NCBI GenBank assembly: GCA_021014325.1 | Contig: CM037459.1 | Location: 1,116,001 to 1,180,000 of the forward strand | Direction of reading: 5' to 3' | DNA length: 64,000 bases | Origin: Plazaster borealis | Lineage: Eukaryota > Echinodermata > Asteroidea > Forcipulatida > Labidiasteridae | Part shown: in pieces, positions 44,024-55,440 of the stretch | Position numbering within the stretch: the first letter of the stretch is position 1 | Layout of the letters: each line of letters starts with the position of its first letter | The notes under the pieces: generated by a model | The model's input: only the letters and a program-made list of their open reading frames with translations | What the model was told of the DNA's origin: nothing | Databases searched by the model: none | Translations under genes and position numbers: made by a program

Positions 44024-47000
44024 ACAAAAACACGGTGTTCGTGGTGAGTGATTGAATGAATAGGTCATTATACCTTATCAATCCAATTCCTGGTTCAGGA
44101 GTTATGAATTTTTCAAAAAAAAATTAACATCAACTTCCGGTTTTGACCGGAAGTCAAGGTCAAATAGGGGTCACATTTTGTGTAGCGCGTTTAGGTTATG
44201 AAGACGTTTTAGATGGTGTATGGATTGTAAACCTCCAACAATTTGTTGAAACATTAACTTTCACTTTCCGGTTTGAACCGGAAGTCAAGGTCAAATGAGG
44301 TCACAGTGTGTAGCTTTTCTTAAATCTTTGGAGCCCTTTCTGATGATGTATAGATGATACAAATCCATGTGTGGTTCAGGAGTTCTGATTTTTTCAAATA
44401 TTAAATTTCATCTTCCGGTTTGAACAGGAAGTAAAGGTCAATTGGGGTCACATTCTGTATATCGTTTGTTAAGTTGTTACATACTTGTCCAATGATGTAT
44501 AGATTGTAAAAATCCATTGCGTGGTTCAGGAATTATGAATTTTGAAACATTAAATTTCAACTTCCGCTTTGAACCGAAAGTCAGGGTCAAACGGGGTCAC
44601 AATAAGTGTATCGTATGATAGGTTTTATAAAGACCTTTCAGATGATGTATAGATTGTAAAAATCCAATGTGTGGCTCAGGAGTTACGAATTTTTCAAGTA
44701 TTACATGGATTATCTTTATGCCGGGGTGCGCAATATACAATGTAACATGCAGCGATGCTAAATGTATTCCTACATGTAGTTGATGTAAACTGAACTACAC
44801 GTAAAATATACATGTATCTGTACACGTGTTACACTAACTCGCGTTATCTAAGTGGGTCAACACAAACGTGCGCTTTAATGCCCGTGGCTATAAGACAAGA
44901 TGTAAATGTCAAAATGTTGTTATTTCTGTGCAAAAGTTTGAGCAGGCTCAACGTTCTACAACCTGATGCAAAAAATATGCTGAAGTGATAAGTAGATTTT
45001 GAGATACGAATTTTGTGAATTTTTCAAATTCCGGTTTGAACCGGAAGTCAAGGTCAAATGGGGTCATACTTTGTGTAGCGTTTGTTGAACGTTTAACGAC
45101 CTATCCGATGATGTATAGATTGTAAAAATCCAATATGTGGTTCAAGAGTTATGATTTGTTTACAAATATTAAACTTTGATTGATTGTAATTCAATACCTG
45201 ATGACGTCATCATGACATCATCAAGTTTGTGTCGTCTTGATATTGAGGTCCAGTTATCTGGTGAGTTTCAATGTTCAATTCAATTTTAATCTTGAGTTAT
45301 GCCCCGAAATTCATTTTTTAAAGAAAAACAAACAAAGGCAAACTTTGACCATCCGGTACGACCGGAAGTAAAGGTCATACGATTTTTGCATTAACTTTTG
45401 AAATGTTGCCAAGTCTTGATCTATCCGATGCTCAATTATGAACATCACAGCTTTCAAATTCAAGGAGATACAGCCAATAACAAATGGTTATTTTTCAACT
45501 TTAAAACCCTTGTAATTCAACACCTGATGACGTCATCATGACGTCAGTAAGTTGGTGCCGTCTTCATATTGAGGTTCAATTGTCTGATGAGTTTCAAGGT
45601 TCAATTCAGTTTCAATCTTGAATTATGTTCTAGAGAAGAGTTCCAGGGAAGAAGAAGAAGAAGAAGAAGAAGATGGAGAAGAAACTAGACTTTCAGTTTT
45701 TGTCATGTGACAAAAACAAGGTGTTCGTGGGGAGTGATTGAATGAATAAACATTCTACCTCATCAATCCAATGCCTGGTCCAAGAGTTATGAATTTTTCT
45801 AAAAATTTAACATCAACTTCCGGTTTGGACCGGAAGTCAAGGTCAAATAGGGGTCACATTATGTGTAGCGCATTTAGTTTATGAAGACGTTTTAGATGAT
45901 GTATGGATTGTAAACCTCAAACGATTTGTTGAAACATTAACTTTTACTTTCCGGTTCGAACCGGAAGTCAAGGTCAAATGAGGTCACAGTGTGTAGCGTT
46001 TCTTAAATCTTTGGAGCCCTATCTGATGATGTATAGATGATAAAAATCCAATGTGTGGTTCAGGAGTTCTGATTTTTTCAAATATTAAATTTCATCTTCC
46101 GGTTTGAACAGGAAGTAAAGGTCAATTGGGGTCACATTCTGTATATCGTTTGTTAAGTTGTTACATACTTGTCCAATGGTGTATAGATTGTAAAAATCCA
46201 TCCTGTGGTTCAGGAATTATGAATTTTGAAACATTAAATTTCAACTTCCGCTTTGAACCGGAAGTCAGGGTCAAACGGGGTCACAATAAGTGCAGCGTAC
46301 GTTAGGTTTTACAAAGACCTTTCAGATGATGTATAGATTGTAAAAATCCAATGTGTGGTTCAGGAGTTACGAATTTTTCAAGTATTACATGGATTATCTT
46401 CATGCCGGGGTGCGCAATATACAAGGTAACAGTGATGCTAAATTAATGTATTCCTACATGTAGTTGGTGTAAACTGAACTACACGCACAATGTACGTGTA
46501 TCTGTACACGTGTTATTACACCATCTTGCGTTATCAAAGTGGGTCAACACAAACGTGCGCTTTAATGCCGGTGGTCATAAGACAAGATGTAAATATCAAA
46601 ATGTTGTTATTTCTGTGCAAAAGTTTGAGCTGGCTCAACGTTCTACAACCTGATGCAGAAATTATACTGAAATGATAAGTAGTTTTTGAGATACGAAATT
46701 TATATAATTTTAAATTTCCGGGTTGAACCGGAAGTCAAGGTCAAATGGGGTCACTTTCTGTGTAGCGTTTGTTGGACCTTTAACGAACTTTCCGATGATG
46801 TATAGATTGTAAAAATCCAACATGTCGTTCATGAGTTATGATTTTTTTTCAAATATTAAACTTTGATTGAATGTAATTCAATACCTGATGACGTCATCAT
46901 GACATCATCAAGTTTGTGTCGTCTTGATATTTAGGTTCAAATGTCTGATGAGTTTCAATGTAAAATTCAATTTCAATCTTGATTTATGCCGTAGATAAAC

Positions 47001-47345
47001 CCGAAAATGATGTTTTTCAAGAAAAAAACCAAAGGCAAACTTTGACCTAGGGCATGACCTTGAAGAAAAGGTCATACGATTTTGACGTTAACTTTTGAAA
47101 TGTAGCCCCAGTCTTGATCTATCACTGTCATATCACTATCATATTCAATGAGATACAGCAAATACCAAATGGTCATTTTTCAACTTTAAAAACGTTGTAA
47201 TTCGACACCTGATGACGTCATTATGACGTCATGACAATTGTGCCGTCCTCATATTGAGGTTCAATTGTCTGATGAGTTTCAAGGTTCAATTCAGTTTCAA
47301 TGTTGAGTTATGCTGTCGAGAAGAGTTCTAGGGAAGAAGAAGATG
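44024..47345. repeat. 1.69-kb tandem duplication with ~130-bp internal subrepeats
   Basis: Copy 1 (44024-45709) and copy 2 (45710-47345) begin ACAAAAACA(C/A)GGTGTTCG and end with GAAGAAGAAGATGGAGAAGA. Each contains five or six subrepeats around CTTCCGGTTTGAACCGGAAG, TCAAGGTCAAATGGGGTCAC and GATGATGTATAGATTGTAAA. The best subrepeat centre, TTCCGGTTCGAACCGGAA, is a perfect 18-bp palindrome. Stops occur in all frames, so it is non-coding. Confidence 0.85.
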
Positions 47346-47383
47346 GAGAAGAAAAAAAACAAAAAAAACGGAACAATAACAAG

Positions 47384-47657
47384 AGGTGTTCGTGCTCATA
47401 TTGCACGAACACCTAAAAAAACGGAACAATAACAAAGAGGTGTTCGTGCTCATATTGCACGAACACCTAAAAACAAAAAAAAAACAAAAAAACGGAACAA
47501 TAACAAAGAGGTGTTCGTGCTCATATTGCACGAACACCTAAAAAAACCAAAACCGGAACAATAACAAGAAGTGTTCGTGCTCATATTGCACGAACACCTA
47601 AAAAAAAAAACAGAACAAAAACAAAGAGGTGTTCGTGCTCATATTGCACGAACACCT
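47384..47657. repeat. Five tandem perfect 31-nt hairpins
   Basis: Hairpins start at 47384, 47438, 47509, 47569 and 47627. Each is AGGTGTTCGTGC, loop TCATATT, GCACGAACACCT, with 12-bp arms (the fourth has one change). Spacers are A-rich with CGGAACAATAACAA. Hairpins are identical while spacers vary in length (spacing 54-71 bp). Confidence 0.92.
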
Positions 47658-47659
47658 AA

Positions 47660-49049
47660 TTATTTTGAAAAGTTTCCTTTTTTGACCAACCAAATACTTA
47701 CCCTTTTCAGAGCCATGGGTTTTGTACACACGTACAAACACACAATAAATTATGTCATGGTGACGTTGTCCAGCATTTTAGGCCATCAAATAGTTATGCA
47801 GTATGCCACAAGTATATAATTGAAAAAAGTTTGATGATCGGAAGTGTACATTTTGAGATAATGGTGGTCTCAAGATTGGCTAAATAAATATTCATGTCAT
47901 TATAACTAAGTAAACTAATTAATTAAGTTGAGCTAATCACATTTAACCACAATTTCATGACTCAAGCTTTGATATGATAATGATCTGACTCTTTCGTATT
48001 AAACAAAGTATGATGACTTTAGGAGAGAACAAAATGCATGTTCAAATCCTATGGGATTTTGGCGGAAGGAAATATTAATAATACTAAAAAGAAGAAAAAC
48101 AAATATAAATCTTAACGAAAACAATAGCTGTTCCGACTGCTAGTCTGAACAGCTAATTACTCTGTGAACTTGTTGAATCCAGTGAACTCATATCAGTTCT
48201 CGTGATCAATTTGACCGTATAGAGAAACAGCGTGATTTGTGTTTACAGGAGTGATTTAGATATCAATCTCTTCCATCAAGTTGCTTGATATTAGCCCCCC
48301 CCGTGTACTATTCAATATTGCTCATCATTCGTGCCGCCTTGTGTTTATATATCCGTTGTAGGAAATCTCGTGTTCTGTAAACACTTACCATAATGAACTA
48401 CTAAAATGAGATTTCATTAATTTATCCCTAGTCTTTATGGCCCATTAGCTTGGCCTCGTATCAATCACTTCAGTCGGCAGGACCCAATCAGCTATTGCTA
48501 GCTGGTTCATCTTACCATCCCAGGAGGTAAACCTTTCCCCCCATACAAAATCAATTAACAATATCGGAAACACGAGTTAAGCGTCTAATTGGTATTTTCT
48601 GGTTGTAAGTTACCGATCTCGTTATGACGGCTTTCGGGCAATTTGTGGAGGAAAGTTCAGTGCAGTTCAGAGAATGTAAATTTTTTGTGGCGGGAAATGA
48701 AATATAAATTTACGGTGTTAAAATGGCTGATGCCTGCTGATTGCAATTTTCTTCGATCTCGTAATTGGATGAATGGAACGTATAATCCGATAGTTCTTAC
48801 TAAATCACAGTGAATAATTGTGTTGTCCCCGTCAGTGTTTTCAGTTTTTGAGAAAACTATTTATACAAAATACACTTCTAACTCCGATACTTGTTTTTTT
48901 TTTTAACGCCGTTATTTGAGAAAAAGGTGATCATTCCTTATCAACTTATCTGCAGTTCCGTATCAACTCTGCAGCTAAACGTACTTGGGGTTATACTTTT
49001 TAAATAATTGTAAGTAAAGAGGGGGGGGGGGGCTCATTGTGACTTGTAA
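47660..49049. other. Low-copy DNA without recognised gene
   Basis: Unlike its surroundings, this stretch shows no repeat family that I can match in the window. The part at 48240-48800 is more GC-balanced. It is a candidate for regulatory or neighbouring-gene DNA, with no direct evidence. Confidence 0.3.
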
Positions 49050-49780
49050 TTGTATAAACTGTGCAAGTCTCGCGCGTATCGACAACGAGAAAACAACTCG
49101 AACGAAGACTATACTTTGTATGCAAATCAAATTTTCTTTTTAGATTCTTGTATACAAAACTCTTGAAAATACAAATACCCATAGCAATTTGTCAAGTCCT
49201 ATTCTCGGGTTTTCTTTGTTGTGCTTACATATATTCCATGGCTACATTTTAATTTCCCAACAATATTATATATATCTTGTATAGCCATAATCCACGTTAA
49301 AGGCCCTGTACACTATTGGTAAGATCGAAAAACAAAAATGTTCACAGATTCACACATAACTTACATGATTTAAAGAAATGGTAGAAGGGGTTCCTTAAAA
49401 TATTTCGGCACAAAATGAAAATGCTATCGTTTCTGAGAAATGAGTAAAACAGTAGTTTTGATCACGCGCGATAAAAACTCGATGTTTGAAAAAAACAGAA
49501 AACACATAGGCCTAAGGTCTCTTTTTACTATTTTCTCGTGACCTCGATGACCAATTGAGCTCAAACTTTCACAGGTTTGTTTGTTCATGCATATGTTGAA
49601 TCACACAAAATGTGGACACTGATTTTGAGCTGTTACCAAAAGTGTAAAATACCTTTAAACTAAAGTATTTACATAAACAGAATCGAGAACACGTAAACTC
49701 AGTATTGTGTGATAAACTTGGTATTGGGAGTTTGAATACGCACGAGATTTTCAAAGTGTATTGTGACATTACATTTTGCT
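49050..49780. mobile_element. TIR DNA transposon relic, family M, with nested MITE
   Basis: Left end AACTGTGCAAGTCTCGCGCG and a right end near 49735 (ACGCACGAGATTTTCAAAGT) resemble the 15860-16570 element. TTCTCGGGTTTTCTTTGTTG is shared. A family A MITE (49297-49658) interrupts it. Confidence 0.6.
49297..49658. mobile_element. TTAA-flanked MITE, family A, nested in family M
   Basis: TTAAAGGCCCTGTACACTAT at the left and AGTGTAAAATACCTTTAA at the right with TTAA on both sides. Shares CTCGATGACCAATTGAGCTC with other copies. Confidence 0.7.
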
Positions 49781-50696
49781 TGCCACGTTAGATTGATTGA
49801 TTGGATAACTCGTCATAGGGTAATAATACAATGATTGGTTTGTCGGAAGAGCACTCATTATTTTAGTCTGTATAAGCACACAGAAGGTATGGTGGCCCTG
49901 AAGGGACATTATAAATCAGTCTACAACGACAAAAAACCTGTCCAGAATTAATTAAATCAGGTGAACACATTTTCGAGGAACAAACAAATAACGGTATTTA
50001 GGGTTTTTGTTTTAGTGCAATATTTTGATTTTTAATGTTTGATTGTGAAAACTAGATAAATATAGTCAAGTGACTCAAATGCAAGAGCTTTGTGTGGGGC
50101 GTGAGCGAAGACAAACAAAGTGTACGGAAACTAAAAACGGGTGGTAACTGAAAGCATGTTTTAAGTTGAACTAATATTTTACATCTGAGAAATCCCTGAG
50201 TGTAGTAAAATTGTGAAAATTGATCAGCCTTGGAGAACTAGCTTACAAAGATTACCAGAAGACTATTGTTAAATTTAACCTATTTTCTGAATCTGAAAGA
50301 TGTTTTCTACCCCCCCTTCAATTTTGACTTTAAAAACTTTGACATTCGTTCGAGGCTAATTATATTTGCAATTCTGAAGAACTACGAAATTAAAGTATGG
50401 TCGTCTACACGCCGACAACAAGTAATTTGGTATGTTATTAATGCAGAAACTACCCACTTAAAGTGGACTACCGATACATAGCTATTAATGTAACTGCCTC
50501 TCCCTTTGGGGATTTACAACAATGAGAAAATTATGGTTCACGTGAATTATGAACGTCATCGTGACGACAAAAACTTATGTTTTGGCTCTTTGTGAGCAAA
50601 AATGTGTTTTTCCGATTTGCGTTATATTCAAGTTGGACTTTATTTGTTATTCTCAGCAAACCTTAATTCTGGATGGAACTTTTTGAATATTTTTGT
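49781..50696. other. No gene seen
   Basis: AT-rich DNA with short frames only and no repeat of note. Confidence 0.4.
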
Positions 50697-50971
50697 TTTA
50701 CACCGCAGCGAGGGGTTTTGTACTGTAATACTGCCAATTCCTGTCTTGAGATGAGACTACAAACATTTATGCCTATAAAGGGTTAGGTTTAGGGTTAGGG
50801 TTAGAGTTAGGGTTAGGGTTAGGGTTAGGGTTAGGGTGAGAGTTAGGGTGAGGGTTAGGGTGAGGGTTAGGGTTAGGGTTAGGGTTAATAGGGCTTAGGG
50901 TTAGACGTAGTCTCCTATCTCAAGACGGAATCGGCAGTGTTACGTACAAAACCCCTCGCTGCGGTGTAAAA
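50697..50971. mobile_element. Foldback element enclosing a (TTAGGG)n array, copy 1
   Basis: Inverted ends TTTTACACCGCAGCGAGGGG and CCCCTCGCTGCGGTGTAAAA, then GTACTGTAATACTGCC and GGCAGTGTTACGTAC, then TGTCTTGAGAT.GAGACTAC and GTAGTCTCCTATCTCAAGAC, enclose about 110 bp of TTAGGG repeats. A second copy lies at 55188-55440. Confidence 0.85.
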
Positions 50972-51709
50972 ATAAAATACGCGTCCGGGGTAGTCATCAA
51001 CACTAACACATCATACAGCCAACATGTGAAACTTCTATCTGCAGGTTGTCACCTTTTATATAAAAAAAAAGACGGTTTAAATTGTATTTATGTTGTTCAA
51101 ATAATGTTCTGCTTTTTTTATATTGTGGTTTTGGTGTTTAATACTTAAAATTTTAATGTAGACCTAAATACTACTTTTTTTATTTTTATGACCAGGGATA
51201 TGTGGAAGACAAATCTCTTGATTACTTAAAAAACAAACTTGCGTACTTCCCTGGATGATTTTTATTGTCAGAAGATTTAGTATGAAAAACAATACAAATA
51301 AATACTTGCAACTTCGATTGGCACAATCGAAATAAACAACTATTATTAACCTGAGGGTATATATTCAGATGCTGTTATCTCCACTTTAACAATTCTTCTG
51401 ACATTTTGTATTTTTCATGAGCTATGGTACGTTTACATCTTATTACCAGTGGGCATAAAGATTGAAACAAATTTATCCTCGTTGCGATAATGCGAAACCT
51501 ATATTTATGATCATCTTACATCAAACCTTAAATATATGTATTTGTCATTCCATTCACCAAAACCCGAACTGACGCTGGTTGGGGAGACTGCATGGTTTGA
51601 TCTTTAAAAACAATGTAATCCAATAACGTGGAAGAATTAATCATTATTCATTACTTATCATTAGTTATATTATCATTATTATAGTTATATTTATTCATTA
51701 ATATTCAGG

Positions 51710-51778
51710 GGTTGCCATATACTGTACAACTGTTTGTAATGTTAAAACATTACAAACAGTAGTAGGCCTACAGTATAT
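51710..51778. repeat. Palindrome with 27-bp split arms
   Basis: CATATACTGT..ACTGTTTGTAATGTT is inverted after AA as AACATTACAAACAGT...ACAGTATATG, with a small insertion (AGTAGGCCT) in the right arm. Confidence 0.75.
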
Positions 51779-51821
51779 GTTGGAAGAAAGCAGCTTAAAC
51801 GTTAGAATGTTGTGATGGGAA

Positions 51822-51866
51822 AAATTCTCCTGAAGACGACCAGCTGATCGAAACGTCGAGTTGTTA
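51822..51866 (+). other. Hammerhead-like core motif (unproven)
   Basis: TTCTC, CTGAAGA, a self-complementary CGACCAGCTGATCG, AAACGTC and GAG follow in order. This resembles the CUGANGA - stem II - GAAA - NUH core with CTC/GAG as stem I. Stem III would be almost absent. Related motifs lie at 56057-56101, 18080-18124 and 59270-59314. Confidence 0.3.
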
Positions 51867-53034
51867 AACCATCGGTTGTTTTCAGAAACACCAGCTCAAA
51901 CTGAATGATGCCCATTTGCAAAGTGCACACAATGTTTGCTCAACGATTGTTGTGCAGGGAAGTGCTTATTTATGAGAGTCTTTGAAAAAAAAGGAGCAAT
52001 TATTAGTGATGTTACGAAAGAAAATTATCAGTACCATTAGGTTAATTTCCAGTGGTAAATAGGTCAGCATGCCGTCGTTAACATAGTAGAGAAGGTTGAA
52101 GGAAACAAAATTGGCAATTTCATCAAATCGGAATAAATGTTGCGAGGAAATACCGTCTCAGTGGTCGGCTCTTCTTCACGTGGGCACTTCAGTTATTACC
52201 ATAATTCTATTTCTTAATGCTATTGTTGACGTGTTTCCTTGACTTATTTTTGAATTTTACAAACTCACTAAATTGTCCATAACCAGAAGCACTGCGGGTT
52301 ATAGTACGAGTTATATTATTAGTCCGTCCATTATTCTATAACTCATTAATCTCATGCATGTATGGTTTGCTTTCTAAATGATTGGTGTTAAATATCTTTC
52401 CAATATTGATTCTAAAATAAAAGTGCCACAAATCTTTTTCAGAGAAGGAAAAGTAGCAAATATAGATTTAGCTTTTGCAAACTACTTGTCCGTCTGACTA
52501 TAGCTTGTACAGAAACAACCCAACTAATTTATGCTGATTCCACACACTCGATTGTTTTCAAAGAGAAGACTTGGGTAAATCTTTTTGCCCCCCAGCCTCG
52601 GTATGGTCACACTGGTTTACATGGAAGAACAACAAAAAGACTGCTGTATGATAATATTATGAGTTTCAGTCGCATGTCCAGAAACTGACCGTAGCCTACA
52701 GTTTTCCCAAGATGGTCTAAACCTCCTTTACCGCACTCTTGTTTTTAATTTCCATAGAGGCACTCTTTCCTGGAACCCAACGCCGTCCCTAAAGAAAAGT
52801 ACAAATCTCAGTTCGTAAAAGATTAATGTAATACAGAAATTGAGTAGAAATTAATCGTATAGGGGGAAATTGTACAATCCTCTCACAGAGCATTGGCTTG
52901 CAAGAAGGTGGAATCAAGTAACACCTATTTTCTCGCCTACGTTGCACTGGGCTTTGAATGAATAATAAGGTCGTGCGCAGGGGGGGGGGGGCTATTAGAC
53001 CATTATAATTGCTCTTTTTTTTAAAGGAAAATTA

Positions 53035-53175
53035 ATATATTCAGGGTGAAAATAAATGTATTCAAGGTGGAAATTAATTTATTAAGTGTGAAAATTAACA
53101 TATTTAGGGTGAAAATAAATGTATTCAAGGGGGAAATTAATTTATTCAGAGTGGAAAATAATGTATTCATGGTGC
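53035..53175. repeat. ~20/60-bp degenerate tandem repeat
   Basis: TATTCAGGGTGAAAATAAAT, TATTCAAGGTGGAAATTAAT and similar phrases repeat seven times in 140 bp. Near-multiples of three give open frames on both strands. Confidence 0.75.
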
Positions 53176-53820
53176 GTTTGTTTTCATTTCTAAGTTTCAG
53201 AGAGCAGATTTCTGTTCGGGCATTTTGATCTAAAAATAAGAAATATTTCCACAATGCCTGTCCATTGTCTATGCCCATAATGTATCCATGTTCCACTACA
53301 CATACCCGATCATACATATCACACACTGCCATACTTCAAGTTCCTATGTGAGTTCCCAATAATTTCATCCCTCCAAGATATCACTTTCATCATGAAAATT
53401 AAATGTGATTTCCGTACGTGCTCATACATGTATATTCCCAGTGTAGTAGGGCAAATACATTACCATACGTGACTAGATTTTACAACTGCATGTCATATTT
53501 ATTTGTCCTGACCTTAATGGATCACTGTCACAGAATGGACCCAATGAGGACATCTGTGACAAGGATGTTGTTTTGTTTTATAAATATGTCCTCAAGATTA
53601 TTTTTAAATGCACACAATTTCCTGAAAATACACGAAGGACACGGCACCCTTCGTGCCCCCTTCAAAGTATTCCTAAACAATTTCAGATTTCCGATGGATA
53701 TGCCCTTTTGCAAGAAGAAGAAGAAGAAGAATAACAAGAAGAAGGAGTAAAGAATACAAAGGGCATTGCTCCTTCATCGTTGACATTTCAAGAGAAGGCG
53801 CACAAGAAATGCAGACCCTC
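53176..53820. other. No gene seen
   Basis: Short reading frames only; an (AAG)n tract at 53712-53745. Confidence 0.4.
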
Positions 53821-54191
53821 TTAAAGGTATCGTACACGTTTAGTAATGACTCAAAACAAATATTAGCATAACAACTTACTTGGTAACAAGCAACGGAGAG
53901 CTGTTGATAGTATAACACATTGTAGGAAACGACTCCCTCTGAAGTAACGTAGTTTTTGAGAAAGAGGTAATTTCTCACTAATTAATAATAAAAACTTCTT
54001 GCAAGAAGTTTTTATTCCTATCTGAAAGCACACAAATTTGTACAACAAGGGTGTTTTTTCTTTCATAATTTTCTTGCAACTTCGATGACCAATTGAGCCC
54101 AAATTTTCACAGGCTTGTTGTTTTATGCATATGTTGGGATACACCAAGTGAGAACACTTTGACAATTTCCAAACGTGTTCAGTGCCTTTAA
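53821..54191. mobile_element. TTAA-flanked MITE, family A
   Basis: TTAAAGGTATCGTACACGTT to CAAACGTGTTCAGTGCCTTTAA. The central palindrome is AAAACTTCTTGCAAGAAGTTTT, also found in the copy at 60777 but different from the CGAGACCTCA centre of other copies. Confidence 0.8.
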
Positions 54192-55187
54192 TGTTGTTGT
54201 TCCTATTAATTAACTGAACGTCTAGAAAGACTAGAATGTACCTTGTGGTCACGCTCAATATAGAACGTGTAAGTCTCGCGACGATAAGGTCACCATTGAG
54301 CTTCCTGGCACCTCGGAGCCATCATCTATTGGAGATTAAAGCGGGTGCAATTATGTGTGATTCTAACTTTTGTCACTTTGGGTGGCTGGGCGGTCCAGTG
54401 GCTACCTTTCAGCCACTGGACAGCCCAGCCGCCCACAGCGATACACTATAACATGTGGTAGGAGGAAACGCTCACCAGCTTGTGTTTGTAGAAAAAACGT
54501 AACATCAAAAATAAAACTAGATAGTAATTGTTACCGGTACGCAGTACTGCCGGTACGCGTTGGGCAAGTCAATGGCAATCCTTTATAATAGATAATTATT
54601 AATTTCCCCAGTTGACTTGTAAAATGTTAATGACGATGACCTTATGATTTTTCTTTCATCATCATGATAATGTCAAAAACTTATGACTTGGCAATAATCA
54701 GTAGGAGTATTTGATGCCAGGTAAAAGCCACCCATACTTAGACGCTGGCAGCACGAAGTTTTATGCACAAATACATGCGAAAACCGCCTCTTTTGAAAAA
54801 GGACTTCGGCCTCCGAAAATCCCGGTCACCCCTGTTCAATCCTGCATCATACGCAAGTCTTACGGAGAATACGTACACATAGGCATGCGGGACCGCCAGC
54901 CGGCCAACCACAGACAGACAAAAACGGACATATCACAGTATATGATTATGCTGGCCGTCCGGGCACAGCTTAGTGTCGAATATGATTTTATTTTAATTTT
55001 ACAAAATATGACATGTTACACGTATTTATACATCATTGACCTTCTCCAAGATGTGAATTTATGAAACATATTTACTAAAAGTAGGCCTAGGGTGCTTTAG
55101 CATATTCCAGCACCCCCATCCAAAACGTTGGGGGTGCTGCAGCACCCACAACACCCCCGCTTTCGCAGGCCCTCGACGCATATTTTA
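54192..55187. other. No gene recognised; palindrome at 54388-54437
   Basis: GGCTGGGCGGTCCAGTGGCT is inverted as AGCCACTGGACAGCCCAGCC. A 117-codon open frame at 54711-55064 has no recognised motif and no splice or start context. AGCACCCCC motifs at 55110-55155 form a small inverted set. Confidence 0.4.
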
Positions 55188-55440
55188 TTTTTACACCGCA
55201 GCGAGGGGTTTTGTACTGTAATACTGCCAATTCCTGTCTTGAGATGAGACTACAAACATTAATGCCTATAAAGGGTTAGGTTTATGGTTAGGGTCAGGGT
55301 TAGGGTTTGGGTTTGGGTTATGGTTAGGGTCAGGGTTAGGGTCAGGGTTAGGGTTTAGGGTTTAGGGTTAGACGTAGTCTTCTATCTCAAGACGGAATTG
55401 ACAGTGTTACGGTACAAAACCCCTCGCTGCGGTGTAAAAA
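55188..55440. mobile_element. Foldback element enclosing a (TTAGGG)n array, copy 2
   Basis: Same inverted ends as 50697-50971 (TTTTTACACCGCAGCGAGGG and inverse) and the same inner arms. The enclosed array is more variable (TTAGGG, TCAGGG, TTTGGG), about 110 bp. The TTAGGG strand has the same orientation as in copy 1. Confidence 0.85.

Larger units (their letters stand above)
43067..47659. mobile_element. 4.6-kb composite repeat bounded by inverted hairpin units
   Basis: At 43067 a hairpin (TAGGTGTTCGTCC TTT GGACGAACAC) is followed by AAAGCTGTTCCGTTTTT. At 47365-47659 the same module appears in the opposite orientation (AAAACGGAACAATAACAAAG then the hairpin) five times, the last ending CACCTAA. 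Between them lie two 1.69-kb direct copies. Hairpin-terminated ends with CTAA followed by T recall Helitron/Helentron 3' ends. No Rep/helicase coding is seen, so it would be non-autonomous. The boundaries are inferred. Confidence 0.5.
50972..53030. other. No gene seen; palindrome and ribozyme-like motif inside
   Basis: Contains the palindrome at 51710-51778 and the GAAACGTC motif at 51822-51866. The phrase CCAGCCTCGGTATGGTCAC at 52590 resembles sequence at 58910 and 6075. G tract at 52981. No exon seen. Confidence 0.4.

Noticed and set aside
54711..55064. 117-codon open frame as a gene
   Set aside because: No recognisable motif, no splice context, and protein composition not distinctive; a chance frame is more likely.
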